Below, one piece after another: positions 25,479-33,661 of a stretch of DNA of 64,000 nucleotides. The notes under the pieces are model-generated. The model did no database searches. It was given only the letters and a program-made list of their open reading frames with translations, and was not told the origin of the DNA. The position numbers were made by a program, and so were the translations under genes. The stretch spans positions 1 through 64,000 of the forward strand of contig NZ_JAVRHO010000020.1 of the NCBI RefSeq assembly GCF_031846515.1, read 5' to 3'. This DNA comes from Autumnicola lenta. Its GTDB lineage: Bacteria; Bacteroidota; Bacteroidia; Flavobacteriales; Flavobacteriaceae. Numbering within the stretch: the first letter of the stretch is position 1; each line of letters starts with the position of its first letter.

Positions 25479-26192
25479 ATGAATTCATTAGAAGGAAAAG
25501 TAGCATTTATAACAGGAGCAACTAAAGGAATAGGATACGGAGTAGCAGAATCTCTTTTAAGTTTAGGGATGAAAGTTGCCATCACGAGCCGATCTGCTGA
25601 ACGTGCTGAAGAAGCTGCAAAGCAACTCCAATCTAAAGGTGAGGTACTAGGTGTGGAAGCCGATGTACGTAAACTCGAAAGTCAGGAAAAGGCAATTAAA
25701 AAGGTTCACGATAAGTGGGGACAATTAGATGTCGTAATAGCGAATGCGGGGGTAGGTCACTTTGCATCTATAGAAGAACTAACCCCTGAACAATGGAAGG
25801 ATACAATAGACACTAATTTAACGGGAGTGTTTTATAGTGTAAAAGCCTCTTTAGATGCTCTTAGTAAATCAAAAGGTTACCTTATTACGATTTCCAGCCT
25901 TGCAGGAACCAATTTCTTTGCGGGTGGCTCAGCTTATAACGCCAGTAAATTTGGTCTTACAGGTTTTACCCAATCGGTCATGCTGGACCTGAGACAGAAG
26001 GGAATAAACGTAAGTACAATAATGCCGGGATCTGTGGCGACTCATTTTAATGATCACACTCCAAGCCCCGAAGATAGCTGGAAAATTCAACCTGAAGATA
26101 TAGGAGAACTTGTAGTAGATCTTCTAAAAATGAATCCTCGTACCTTACCAAGTAAAATTGAAGTGAGACCTTCACAACCGCCAAAGAAATAA
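25479..26192 (+). CDS. Short-chain dehydrogenase/reductase
   Basis: 237 aa classical SDR. Cofactor motif TGATKGIGYG (about 14-23), NAG at about 88 (IANAGVG), catalytic Ser in TISSLAG and Tyr-x3-Lys in SAYNASKFG; LDLRQKGINVSTIMPGSV follows. Arg residues in ITSRSAERA after strand 2 suggest NADP(H). Closest by memory to 3-oxoacyl-ACP-reductase-like and sepiapterin-reductase-like enzymes; substrate unknown. Transcribed alone, with a terminator-like structure after it. Confidence 0.9.
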   Translation: MNSLEGKVAFITGATKGIGYGVAESLLSLGMKVAITSRSAERAEEAAKQLQSKGEVLGVEADVRKLESQEKAIKKVHDKWGQLDVVIANAGVGHFASIEELTPEQWKDTIDTNLTGVFYSVKASLDALSKSKGYLITISSLAGTNFFAGGSAYNASKFGLTGFTQSVMLDLRQKGINVSTIMPGSVATHFNDHTPSPEDSWKIQPEDIGELVVDLLKMNPRTLPSKIEVRPSQPPKK

Positions 26193-26490
26193 GTTACATT
26201 TTAAAAAAGGGATTTTATAGAATCCATTCGTAAAGTTCCTTTTTTTTTATTCTGCCTATCGGGATATTCCAGTCAAGCGTTTTCAGATGGACTTACCGAA
26301 TTGCTTTCGCAGAGTTCTTACTCAAGTTATTTTTTTTGGAATTTAACGGCTATCATAAAAATTTTAAGAGGCTGAAATGTCAAATATTGATATAGGTTAA
26401 GTGAAGCAGTTAAACCCATATTAAAAGTTTAAATTTGACGGTTTTGAAGCGCCTAAACCTTAACTTTTATCTGAATAAAAAATAAACAAG
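26193..26490. other. Intergenic stretch between two SDR genes
   Basis: 298 bp without coding potential. Holds a terminator-like structure near its start (26203-26247) and the AT-rich upstream region of the second SDR. TAACTTTT at about 26460 is close to but not an exact -7 box. Nothing else recognised. Confidence 0.5.
26203..26247 (+). terminator. Probable terminator after first SDR
   Basis: AAAAAAGGGA pairs with TTCCTTTTTTTT across an inner GGATT/AATCC stem, ending in a T-run. The stem is imperfect. Confidence 0.45.
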
Positions 26491-27237
26491 ATGAATTTAG
26501 AAGGAAAAACACTTATTATAACCGGAGCATCTAGCGGAATTGGAGAAGCGACAGCCAAAAAATTAGCTCAGGAAGGAGCAAATGTTGTATTAAGCGCGCG
26601 CCGTGAAGAGAGATTAAAATCTTTGAAAGATGAAATCGAAAAGAATGGGGGAAAGGCTTTGGTAATTTCGGGAGACGTCACCAGTAAAGAAGATTTTAAG
26701 AAAATTGTATCAGCAACTTTAGAAGAATTCGGAAGCATTTTCGGAATTATAAATAATGCAGGATTAATGCCACTTTCATATATAAAGAACCTCCATACAG
26801 AGGAGTGGGATAAAATGATAGATGTAAACATTAAAGGAGTAACGAACGGTGTAGCCGCAGTTCTGCCCACTTTGATGGAGCAAAAAAGCGGACATATAAT
26901 AAACATTTCTTCCAGCGCCGGAAGAAAATATTATCCTGGTGGTGCAGTTTACTGTGCTACAAAAGCAGCGGTAAAAATGTTTACTGAAGGCCTTAGAGCA
27001 GAATTAGCTCCACATTTCGGAATTAATGTAACTTCTATTGATCCGGGTTTTGTATCCACAGAATTAACAGATACAATTACCGATGATGAAATCAAGAAAG
27101 ATATGGAGCCAATGTTTAAAGAATTAACGCCCTTGCAGGCACAGGATATTGCAGATGCGATTTACTATTCTTTAACCCAGCCAAAAAGAACGAACATTAA
27201 TGATGTCTATATTATGCCAACAGACCAGGCACAATAA
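26491..27237 (+). CDS. Short-chain dehydrogenase/reductase (YdfG-like)
   Basis: 248 aa classical SDR. TGASSGIGEATA near the N-terminus, SARREERLK (basic residues favour NADP), INNAGLMP, NISSSAGRKYYPGG, catalytic VYCATKAAVKMF, and C-terminal LTPLQAQDIADAIYYSLTQPKRTNIND, typical of the YdfG/serine-dehydrogenase-like group. Substrate unknown. Ends in a strong terminator shared with the convergent MDR gene. Confidence 0.92.
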   Translation: MNLEGKTLIITGASSGIGEATAKKLAQEGANVVLSARREERLKSLKDEIEKNGGKALVISGDVTSKEDFKKIVSATLEEFGSIFGIINNAGLMPLSYIKNLHTEEWDKMIDVNIKGVTNGVAAVLPTLMEQKSGHIINISSSAGRKYYPGGAVYCATKAAVKMFTEGLRAELAPHFGINVTSIDPGFVSTELTDTITDDEIKKDMEPMFKELTPLQAQDIADAIYYSLTQPKRTNINDVYIMPTDQAQ

Positions 27238-27256
27238 AAGTACAGGCTAGAATTAG

Positions 27257-27293
27257 AAAGAGGTTGTTTGGAATTTCCGAACAACCTCTTTTT
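27257..27293. terminator. Bidirectional terminator between SDR and MDR genes
   Basis: Long inverted repeat AAAGAGGTTGTTTGGAA / TTCCGAACAACCTCTTT with one G-T pair, T-run on one side and A-run on the other. Serves both convergent genes. Confidence 0.9.
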
Positions 27294-27319
27294 TATTTTA
27301 AATAATTTGCTCAAAGCAC

Positions 27320-28315
27320 CTAAACTTTTACAACCATTTTCCCCTTATTTTTTCCTTCAAAGAGATCCAGAAAAGCTTGCGGAATTTCTTCAAATCCTTC
27401 AACTATAGTCTCTTCATATTGTAGTTTATCTTCTTTTAACCATTCCGAAAGTTGTTTTATTGCAGGCTGAAAATCTTCGGCATAATCTCTAACTGTAAAG
27501 CCCTGCATTAAAATACTACTTTTAATTAAAAAAGGTTCAAGCCGGAGTCCTGTAGGTTGCTCTTCAGCATTGTAAATAGAAATAGCACCACAATTTATTA
27601 CACGGCCAAACTTATTCATATTCAACACTGCCGCATCCAGTATTTCACCGCCAACGTTATCGAAGTAAACATCAATTCCGTTTGGACATGCCTTTTTAAT
27701 TTCCTGCTTTATATTATCTGTAGTTTTATAATTTATACCTTCATCAAACTGAAATTCCTCGGTTATTTTTTTGATTTTCTCGTCGCTGCCGGCAATTCCC
27801 ACTACTTTACAACCTTTTATTTTGCCTATTTGGCCCACAATGCTACCAACAGCACCGGCCGCTCCTGAAACCAAAAGAGTTTCTCCTTCTTTCAATTTAC
27901 CTATTTTCTCCAGTCCCAGATAAGCTGTAATACCTGTGAGACCGAGTATGCCTAAATAAGCCGATAAGGGAGCATTATCTTTGCTTATTTTGTTAAGCCC
28001 TTTGCCATCTGAAACCTGGTATTCCTGCCAATCCAACATGCCGCTTACAAAGTCTCCTTTGCTGAAGTTTTCTTTTTTGGAATCCTCAACTTCAGCAACG
28101 ACCATAGATTCCATTGGTTCGTTCAATTTAAATGGTGGGATATAAGACTTTTCATCCCGCATTCTTCCTCTTAGATATGGGTCTACAGAAACGTACAACG
28201 CCTTGAGAAGAACCTCTCCCTCGCCGGGTTGCGGCTTTTTTGTTTCTTTTGTTTCAAAATCATTAAGGGAAGGTTTTCCTTCCGGTCTTTTTTTCAATAC
28301 AATATATTTATTCAT
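27320..28315 (-). CDS. NADP-dependent MDR oxidoreductase (CurA/prostaglandin-reductase-like)
   Basis: 331 aa medium-chain dehydrogenase/reductase without zinc ligands. N-terminal LKKRPEGKPS, VSVDPYLRGRM, GLTGITAYLGL, Rossmann SGAAGAVGSIVGQIGK, YFDNVGGEILDAAV, GRVINCGAISIYN and C-terminal LFEGKNKGKMVVKV are all hallmarks of the CurA/YncB/LTB4-dehydrogenase branch, which reduces alpha,beta-unsaturated carbonyls with NADPH. Acts probably in detoxification; convergent with an SDR. Confidence 0.93.
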   Translation of the reverse strand: MNKYIVLKKRPEGKPSLNDFETKETKKPQPGEGEVLLKALYVSVDPYLRGRMRDEKSYIPPFKLNEPMESMVVAEVEDSKKENFSKGDFVSGMLDWQEYQVSDGKGLNKISKDNAPLSAYLGILGLTGITAYLGLEKIGKLKEGETLLVSGAAGAVGSIVGQIGKIKGCKVVGIAGSDEKIKKITEEFQFDEGINYKTTDNIKQEIKKACPNGIDVYFDNVGGEILDAAVLNMNKFGRVINCGAISIYNAEEQPTGLRLEPFLIKSSILMQGFTVRDYAEDFQPAIKQLSEWLKEDKLQYEETIVEGFEEIPQAFLDLFEGKNKGKMVVKV

Positions 28316-28391
28316 AATAATCTTTTTTACTTTCTCCTAAACTACGTTCATTAGAGAATATTACCAAAGGTGTCCTCATAATTAAATCTTC

Positions 28392-29330
28392 AGAGGTCAG
28401 TATTCAATTTCATACCTTAAAAGTCAAGAAAATTAGGGAAATTATGAATATTTTCAAGGGTCAAAATCTCCTAGAGTTCTCTGATTGGTTAAAAACAGAT
28501 GGAGCTTGTAAAGAATACCTGGCGGGGATTAAATGGAATGATGGTTTTATGTGCCGTAAATGTGGTCATAAAAATCCCAGGTAAAAAAGGATTTCTCAAG
28601 GACCTGCAATATTTGTTCGCACCAGTAATCCGCTACTTCCAAAACCCTTTCCATAAAGTCAAGTTTGGCGTGCGCAAGGCTTTTTTTATCGTCTTCGGGA
28701 TGGCTACCAGCACCTAAAATCTTTCGGCGAGTTATGTTTCTGTACGTTTCGGGGTGACAGAAAAGACAGCGTGGCTGTTTATGCACAAAGTTCGGGAAGC
28801 CATGGAAAGCAGTGGTAACGATACTATGGATGGAACTGTCCACGTTGATGAATTTGTTCTGGGTGGGCATGAAAAGGAAAAAATCGGCAGAAGTTATAAA
28901 GCCAGGAAAAAGAAAGCGATAACGGCTGTTGAGCTAACGAATGATGGCAAGATCAAGAGAATGTAGGCAATGCGTATTGGTGATTTTTCGGCCAGATCCC
29001 TACAATATATCTTTGTTGATCATATCAGCCGTGACGCTAAAATAACAACAGATAAATGTCTCGGTTATAGGCCGATTGCAAAAGCGTGTGATTTTCTGGT
29101 TTGAATTTCAAGACCTTGCACACAAAGATCCATCAAATCAAATCCTGGATAAGAACAACATATTTTTTTGGGTCAGCGATTTCAATATCAACAGATATTT
29201 TAATAAATTTTGTTTTAGGATCAACCGCTCAAAGAGTAAGGCCACAATCTTTGATAATCTATTAACCAAAATGGTCAATAAGGACAAAGTGTATCACAAA
29301 CAAATTATATGTAACTAACAACTGACTTCA
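28392..29330 (+). mobile_element. Decayed IS1595-type insertion sequence
   Basis: About 0.94 kb, the usual size of a small IS1595 member. It contains the broken transposase at 28444-29318. Weak candidate inverted ends: AGGTCAGTATT near 28394 and its loose complement AACAACTGACTT near 29317-29328. No clear target duplication seen, so the borders are uncertain. Confidence 0.55.
28444..29318 (+). pseudogene. IS1595-family (ISXO2-like) transposase remnant
   Basis: N-terminus MNIFKGQNLLEFSDWLKT with zinc-ribbon pieces M-C-R-K-C-G-H and, in another frame, T-C-N-I-C-S. After this come KVKFGVRKAFFIVF, the catalytic-core start DGTVHVDEFVLGG, RDAKITTDK, and the C-terminal SDFNINRYFNKFCFRINRS. The reading frame is broken by a stop just after the first zinc-ribbon half (with a frame change), a stop at 28715-28717, a TAG after GKIKRM, and a frameshift around the T-run near 29165. 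No functional transposase is possible. An antisense frame across 28547-28870 is a shadow. Confidence 0.9.
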
Positions 29331-29352
29331 AAAACCTTTATACTTACGGTTT

Positions 29353-29400
29353 ATATTTATTATAATTTCTTAAAGCTTACATCTTTAGAGGATTATCTAA
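29353..29400. repeat. AT-rich dispersed repeat, copy A
   Basis: ATAATTTCTTAAAGCTTACA and the following TCTTTAGAGGATTAT align with a stretch at 40272-40312 (ATAATTTCTTAAGCTTG, TCTTTAAAGGTTAT) with about 80 percent identity by eye. Possibly a short dispersed repeat; could be chance in AT-rich DNA. Confidence 0.4.
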
Positions 29401-29474
29401 GAAAATGAGTAAATAGGTATATCTTAGAAAAAAATTTACGTAAAAACTCTTTCTAATTTTGTTTTTCAAATAAG

Positions 29475-29482
29475 TAAGTTTG
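29475..29482 (+). promoter_or_regulatory. -7 box (TAAGTTTG) of cmk
   Basis: Exact TANNTTTG match 26 nt before the ATG at 29509. Confidence 0.45.
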
Positions 29483-29508
29483 CCGAGACTTTTAAGTATG
29501 TTGAATTT

Positions 29509-30213
29509 ATGAATAAAAAGATAACTATAGCTATAGACGGATTTTCTTCTACAGGGAAAAGTACTATAGCAAAGCAGCTTGCAAAGGAACTGGGCTATAT
29601 TTATGTTGATACCGGAGCGATGTATCGTGCGGTTACTTTATATGTAATGCGCCATCTTTTCGTGACAGAGACCAACTTTGATGAAGAAGCAATTCTTCGT
29701 CACTTGCCGTTTATTAACCTAAGGTTCGTTTTCGATGAAAAATTGGGTTATGGAGAAATCTATCTGAATAAAGAAAATGTGGAAAAAGAAATCCGTTTAA
29801 TGGAAGTTTCCAACAATGTAAGTAAGGTGGCGACGGTTTCTAAAGTGAGGGAGATGCTGGTACAACAACAGCAGGAAATGGGAAAAGATAAAGGTGTGGT
29901 GATGGATGGCAGGGATATTGGAACTGTTGTTTTTCCCGATGCCGATTTAAAATTGTTTATGACCGCCTCTACGCAAACCCGTGCAGAAAGAAGATATAAA
30001 GAATTATGTGAGCGTGGTGAAAATGTAGCGTATGAAGATGTGCTTAAAAACGTAAAAGAAAGAGATTATATGGATTCTACCCGTGAAGATTCTCCTCTGA
30101 TTATGGCCAAAGACGCTATAGAAATTGATAATTCTGATTTAACTCTGGAGGAACAGTCACAAAAAATTATGGAATTAGCCAAAGAGGCTATCGCTGCTGC
30201 ACAAAAAAAGTAG
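29509..30213 (+). CDS. cmk: (d)CMP kinase
   Basis: Phosphorylates CMP and dCMP to the diphosphates. 234 aa, normal length. P-loop GFSSTGKST (11-19), DTGAMYRAVTLY, substrate-binding MDGRDIGTVVFPDADLK and LCERGENVAYEDVLKNVKERDYMDSTREDSPL. rpsA lies 290 bp downstream in the same direction with its own promoter; cmk-rpsA order is common in bacteria. Confidence 0.96.
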   Translation: MNKKITIAIDGFSSTGKSTIAKQLAKELGYIYVDTGAMYRAVTLYVMRHLFVTETNFDEEAILRHLPFINLRFVFDEKLGYGEIYLNKENVEKEIRLMEVSNNVSKVATVSKVREMLVQQQQEMGKDKGVVMDGRDIGTVVFPDADLKLFMTASTQTRAERRYKELCERGENVAYEDVLKNVKERDYMDSTREDSPLIMAKDAIEIDNSDLTLEEQSQKIMELAKEAIAAAQKK

Positions 30214-30348
30214 TTAATCTTATTGAAAATCAGTTGTTTTTAATCTTTATCTTCAGAATAGGTTGTGAATTGGCTTTTTAGTTGTTTCAGTTTATCTATT
30301 TCTTTCAGAAATTTTTAAAATGATCTTCAAAAGATAAGTTTATAGGTT

Positions 30349-30377
30349 TGAAATTCAGAAATTAAGTTGTATTTTTG
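30349..30377 (+). promoter_or_regulatory. rpsA promoter
   Basis: TTTG (30349-30352), 17 bases, then TATTTTTG (30370-30377): a full Bacteroidetes -33/-7 promoter. Predicted start of RNA near 30384, leaving a leader of about 120 nt. Confidence 0.6.
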
Positions 30378-30441
30378 CGCTCCTTTTTGGCAATTATCCG
30401 GGAGAGCAAAAAGGGCTGAAAATCAAATACTAAAATCACTT

Positions 30442-30481
30442 CTGTGTTTTTAATTGCAGAATTTCTTCCGAAGAAACACAG
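30442..30481 (+). promoter_or_regulatory. Hairpin in the rpsA leader
   Basis: CTGTGTTT (30442-30449) pairs with AAACACAG (30474-30481). A competing inner hairpin TTTCTTC-CGAAGAAA (about 30461-30476) uses part of the right arm. The structure ends 22 nt before the ATG, a position suited to translational autocontrol by S1, which is known for rpsA in Proteobacteria. Confidence 0.45.
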
Positions 30482-30503
30482 GATACAAATATTATTATCA
30501 GCA

Positions 30504-32357
30504 ATGGCTGAAGAAACAAACAAACAAGAATCTCAGGAATCTAACGCACCTGAAGTTCAGGAAGTGGCTGGAATGGCTACAGATTCACAACCGGAACCTG
30601 TTGCTCAACAACAAAATCCTGAACAATTCCTTAAAGAATTCAACTGGCACAATTATGAAGAGGGCATAGACCCAATTGATGACCAGAAGCTGGAAGAATT
30701 CGAAAAATTGGTAGAAGAGAATTTCGTAGATACACTTAATGATGAGGTTGTTACGGGAACTGTGATTAACATTACAGATCGTGATGCGATTATCGATATC
30801 AACGCGAAAAGTGAAGGAGTTATTTCTTTAAATGAATTCCGTTACAACCCGGATCTTAAAGAAGGAGACGCTGTTGAGGTTTTAATTGATGTTCGTGAAG
30901 ACGCAACAGGACAATTGATCCTTTCTCACCGTAAAGCCCGTGTTATCAAGGCTTGGGAACGAGTAAACAAAGCACATGACGAAGGTCTTATTGTAAACGG
31001 ATTTGTAAAATGTCGTACCAAAGGTGGTATGATTGTAGACGTATTTGGAATCGAGGCGTTCTTGCCAGGTTCTCAAATAGACGTTAAGCCAATTCGTGAC
31101 TACGATGCTTATGTAGGTAAAACAATGGAATTTAAGGTTGTGAAAATCAACCACGAATTCAAAAACGTTGTTGTTTCTCATAAAGCGCTTATCGAAGCCG
31201 ATATTGAAGAGCAGAAGAAAGAAATCATCGGTCAGCTTGAAAAAGGTCAGGTACTTGAAGGTACTGTTAAAAACATCACTTCTTACGGAGTATTTGTTGA
31301 CCTTGGAGGTGTTGACGGACTTGTACATATCACCGATCTTAGCTGGTCAAGAATCAACCATCCAAACGAGATTGTTGAGCTAGACCAGAAACTTAACGTG
31401 GTAATTCTTGACTTCGATGAAGCTAAAACAAGAATCCAGTTAGGTCTTAAGCAGTTGAGTCAGCATCCTTGGGAAGCACTTGACAATGAGCTTAAAGTTG
31501 GAGATAAAGTAAAAGGTAAAGTAGTTGTAATCGCAGATTACGGTGCATTTATCGAAGTTGCTGAAGGTGTTGAAGGACTTATCCACGTTTCTGAAATGTC
31601 CTGGAGTACTCACTTACGATCTGCTCAGGATTTCGTAAATGTTGGAGATGAGGTTGAAGCTCAAATCCTTACTTTAGACAGGGAAGACCGTAAAATGTCC
31701 CTTGGTATCAAGCAATTGACTCCAGACCCATGGACAGATATTACTTCTAAATATCCTGTAGGTTCCAGACATTCTGGTATTGTACGTAACTTCACCAACT
31801 TTGGTGTGTTCGTAGAACTTGAAGAAGGAATCGACGGATTGATCTATATCTCTGATCTTTCATGGACCAAGAAAATCAAACATCCATCAGAATTCACTAA
31901 TGTAGGTGATACTCTGGAAGTGGTTGTATTGGAACTTGATGTTGAAGGACGTAAACTAAGTTTAGGTCACAAACAAATTGAGAGCAATCCATGGGATAAA
32001 TACGAAGATGAATTCGCTGTAGGAACTACTCATACTGCTGAAATTTCTGAAATCGTAGACAAAGGTGCTACTATCGACTTTAACGAAGATATTACTGCAT
32101 TTGTTCCACAGAGACACCTTGAAAAAGAAGACGGTAACAAACTGAAGAAAGGTGAATCTGCAGAATTCCAAATCATTGAATTCAATAAAGAATTCAAGAG
32201 AGTAGTGGCGTCTCACGCTGCTGTTCACAGAGAGGAAGAGCAGAAGATCGTTAAGCAGGCTGCGAAGAAAGCTGCCGCGCAAAACAGCTCAAACACCACT
32301 ATTGGTGATGTTAATGCAGATCTTCAGGCATTGAAAGACAAAATGGAAGGAAAATAA
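30504..32357 (+). CDS. rpsA: 30S ribosomal protein S1
   Basis: Binds mRNA on the 30S subunit. 617 aa from ATG 30504 (MAEETNKQESQ); an in-frame extension to 30444 belongs to the leader. An acidic, Gln-rich N-terminus of about 55 residues precedes six S1 domains: for example EKGQVLEGTVKNITSYGVFV, KVGDKVKGKVVVIADYGAFI and PVGSRHSGIVRNFTNFGVFV. The first two and the last are more divergent, as in other bacteria. C-terminal tail is Ala/Lys rich. Followed by a strong terminator. Confidence 0.97.
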   Translation: MAEETNKQESQESNAPEVQEVAGMATDSQPEPVAQQQNPEQFLKEFNWHNYEEGIDPIDDQKLEEFEKLVEENFVDTLNDEVVTGTVINITDRDAIIDINAKSEGVISLNEFRYNPDLKEGDAVEVLIDVREDATGQLILSHRKARVIKAWERVNKAHDEGLIVNGFVKCRTKGGMIVDVFGIEAFLPGSQIDVKPIRDYDAYVGKTMEFKVVKINHEFKNVVVSHKALIEADIEEQKKEIIGQLEKGQVLEGTVKNITSYGVFVDLGGVDGLVHITDLSWSRINHPNEIVELDQKLNVVILDFDEAKTRIQLGLKQLSQHPWEALDNELKVGDKVKGKVVVIADYGAFIEVAEGVEGLIHVSEMSWSTHLRSAQDFVNVGDEVEAQILTLDREDRKMSLGIKQLTPDPWTDITSKYPVGSRHSGIVRNFTNFGVFVELEEGIDGLIYISDLSWTKKIKHPSEFTNVGDTLEVVVLELDVEGRKLSLGHKQIESNPWDKYEDEFAVGTTHTAEISEIVDKGATIDFNEDITAFVPQRHLEKEDGNKLKKGESAEFQIIEFNKEFKRVVASHAAVHREEEQKIVKQAAKKAAAQNSSNTTIGDVNADLQALKDKMEGK

Positions 32358-32378
32358 TCCTGATATTTTATAACAATG

Positions 32379-32412
32379 AAAAGCTCTCTGGGAAACCAGG
32401 GAGCTTTTTTTA
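32379..32412 (+). terminator. rpsA terminator
   Basis: AAAGCTCTCTGG-GAAA-CCAGGGAGCTTT: 12-bp stem with a GAAA tetraloop and a T-run. Confidence 0.9.
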
Positions 32413-32470
32413 TATCTAATAATTTAAATCGAAAAAATTCCCAGGTCCTCGAAAAGGGTGCAGCTCAAAA

Positions 32471-32490
32471 TTTGCCAATTTTCGTGCCTC
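32471..32490 (+). repeat. GCCAATTTTCG repeat, copy
   Basis: TTTGCCAATTTTCGTGCCTC. Right half of an ideal 19-base palindrome CGAAAATTG-C-CAATTTTCG; left half degraded here. Confidence 0.7.
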
Positions 32491-32506
32491 AGAATTTTGT
32501 AAGCCA

Positions 32507-32522
32507 GAGCCTGTCGAAGGCT
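32507..32522 (+). repeat. GAGCCTGTCGAAGGC element
   Basis: GAGCCTGTCGAAGGCT followed by AAG. A similar element is at 32810-32825, and an inverted version GCTTCGACAGGCTCAGCCTG at 32671-32690. These are REP-like short repeats. Confidence 0.65.
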
Positions 32523-32587
32523 AAGCTGAAGAATGTCGTTTTATTGTGCTTTCGGAAAAATGCAACTTGATAAGCTTTTTAAACAGG

Positions 32588-32610
32588 GTCGAAATTTACC
32601 AATTTTCGTA
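32588..32610 (+). repeat. GCCAATTTTCG repeat, variant copy
   Basis: GTCGAAATTTACCAATTTTCG. Both palindrome arms are present with mismatches at the centre. Confidence 0.6.
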
Positions 32611-32670
32611 CTTTATTCTGGTTTTTGTGAGCCATCGCTTGTAGAAGCTAGAGAGTAAAAGTAAGAATGG

Positions 32671-32690
32671 GCTTCGACAGGCTCAGCCTG
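32671..32690 (-). repeat. Inverted GAGCCTGTCGAAGC element
   Basis: GCTTCGACAGGCTCAGCCTG, the reverse complement of the element at 32507 and 32810. Confidence 0.65.
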
Positions 32691-32763
32691 ACTGTTTTTC
32701 CAGGTATTTACACTTATCCCGCTCCATAAGAAAGATTACAGTGGTCGTAGATAAAAGTCAATG

Positions 32764-32825
32764 TCGATAATTGCCAATTTTCGTGCTTAATTCAAGCTTG
32801 TGTCAGCCAGAGCTTGTCGAAGGCT
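32764..32825 (+). repeat. GCCAATTTTCG copy followed by GAGCTTGTCGAAGG element
   Basis: TCGATAATTGCCAATTTTCG (32764-32783) then, 26 bases on, GAGCTTGTCGAAGGCTAAG from 32810. The order and spacing match 32471-32524, so these are two copies of one composite unit. Confidence 0.7.
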
Positions 32826-32885
32826 AAGATGAGAATCTTGTTTTTAACCCTTTTGAAATTTCATTAAAAGCTCCTTAGGTCAATG

Positions 32886-32910
32886 CCGAAAATTGCCAAT
32901 TTTCGTACCT
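32886..32910 (+). repeat. Intact 19-base palindrome CGAAAATTGCCAATTTTCG
   Basis: The only perfect palindrome of the family in the window: 9-bp arms around a single C (32887-32905), followed by TACC. Lies 50 bp from the stop of the DsbA-like gene. Confidence 0.8.
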
Positions 32911-32954
32911 CATTTTGGAGCAGGATCAAAAAACAGATTGTTCTTCAGAAAAAT

Positions 32955-33599
32955 TTATGCTGAAGTTTCCTGCCATACCTTTTGCAGCACTTCCAAAAAG
33001 GTATCTGAAGCCTGCGCGCCTGAAACTGCATATTTATTATTGAAAACGAAGAAAGGAACACCTCTTACTCCAATTCTTTGGGCCTGCAGTTCATCTTCTT
33101 TTACCGCAGCAGCAAAATTTGAAGAATTTAAGGCTTCTCTTGCTTCAGTTTCGGCTATACCAAGAAATTTGGCTATTTCAGCAAGCACTTCTTTATCATC
33201 AATGTTTTTTGCATCTGTGAAATGTGCTTTAAAAAGTGCTTCTTCCACCTCATTTGCTAAATTTTTGGACTTTCCCAGCTGGATGAGGAGATGTGATTTA
33301 TAAGAATTTGCCACTACAGAAGTTTCGAGGTTCATTTCCAGTCCGGTTTCTGAAGCCATTTTTTGTGCACCGGCAAACATTTCCTTTGCCTGTTCCGCAG
33401 AAATATTTTTAGCCTTTGCAAGGTACTCCAGAGTAGAAATCTCCGGATTCGTCTCGATATTCGCATCAAGCTGAAAGCTATGCCATTCAATTTCTACATC
33501 TTCTTTATGCGAAAAATTCTCCAAAGCGCTCTCAAACCTATGCTTTCCGATGTAACAAAAAGGGCATCGAACATCGGACCATATATCTACCTGAATCAT
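32955..33599 (-). CDS. FrnE-like DsbA-family oxidoreductase
   Basis: 214 aa from ATG 33599 (MIQVDIWSDVRCPFCYIG); a TTG further upstream is less likely. Thioredoxin-fold protein with active-site Cys12-Pro-Phe-Cys15 and the cis-Pro loop RGVPFFVFN near residue 180. No signal peptide, so cytoplasmic. Typical of the FrnE / 2-hydroxychromene-2-carboxylate isomerase-like branch, implicated in redox stress in Deinococcus. An alpha-helical insert lies between (about 60-165). Confidence 0.93.
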   Translation of the reverse strand: MIQVDIWSDVRCPFCYIGKHRFESALENFSHKEDVEIEWHSFQLDANIETNPEISTLEYLAKAKNISAEQAKEMFAGAQKMASETGLEMNLETSVVANSYKSHLLIQLGKSKNLANEVEEALFKAHFTDAKNIDDKEVLAEIAKFLGIAETEAREALNSSNFAAAVKEDELQAQRIGVRGVPFFVFNNKYAVSGAQASDTFLEVLQKVWQETSA

Positions 33600-33661
33600 A
33601 ACTTTTGTTTTGTTCAATATAGCATTTTTGTCCCGATTTTTATCCTATCTAAAATAGCACA

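Larger units (their letters stand above)
32413..32954. other. Gene-free region packed with palindromic repeats
   Basis: About 540 bp between rpsA and the convergent DsbA-like gene. No convincing reading frame. It holds four copies of the GCCAATTTTCG motif (32472, 32598, 32772, 32893) and interleaved GAGCCTGTCGAAGG-type elements (32507-32522, 32671-32690 inverted, 32811-32826). The spacing of the first motif is about 125, 175 and 120 bp, suggesting decayed tandem units. Confidence 0.75.

Noticed and set aside
28547..28870. 107-codon minus-strand frame over the IS remnant
   Set aside because: Antisense of the transposase pseudogene.
30220..30320. Short minus-strand frame ending KDKLKQLKSQ-like peptide downstream of cmk
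   Set aside because: No start codon and a stop just upstream; too short to support.
32413..32954. CRISPR-like array
   Set aside because: Repeats are palindromic, irregularly spaced and diverged, with no uniform spacers and no cas genes.
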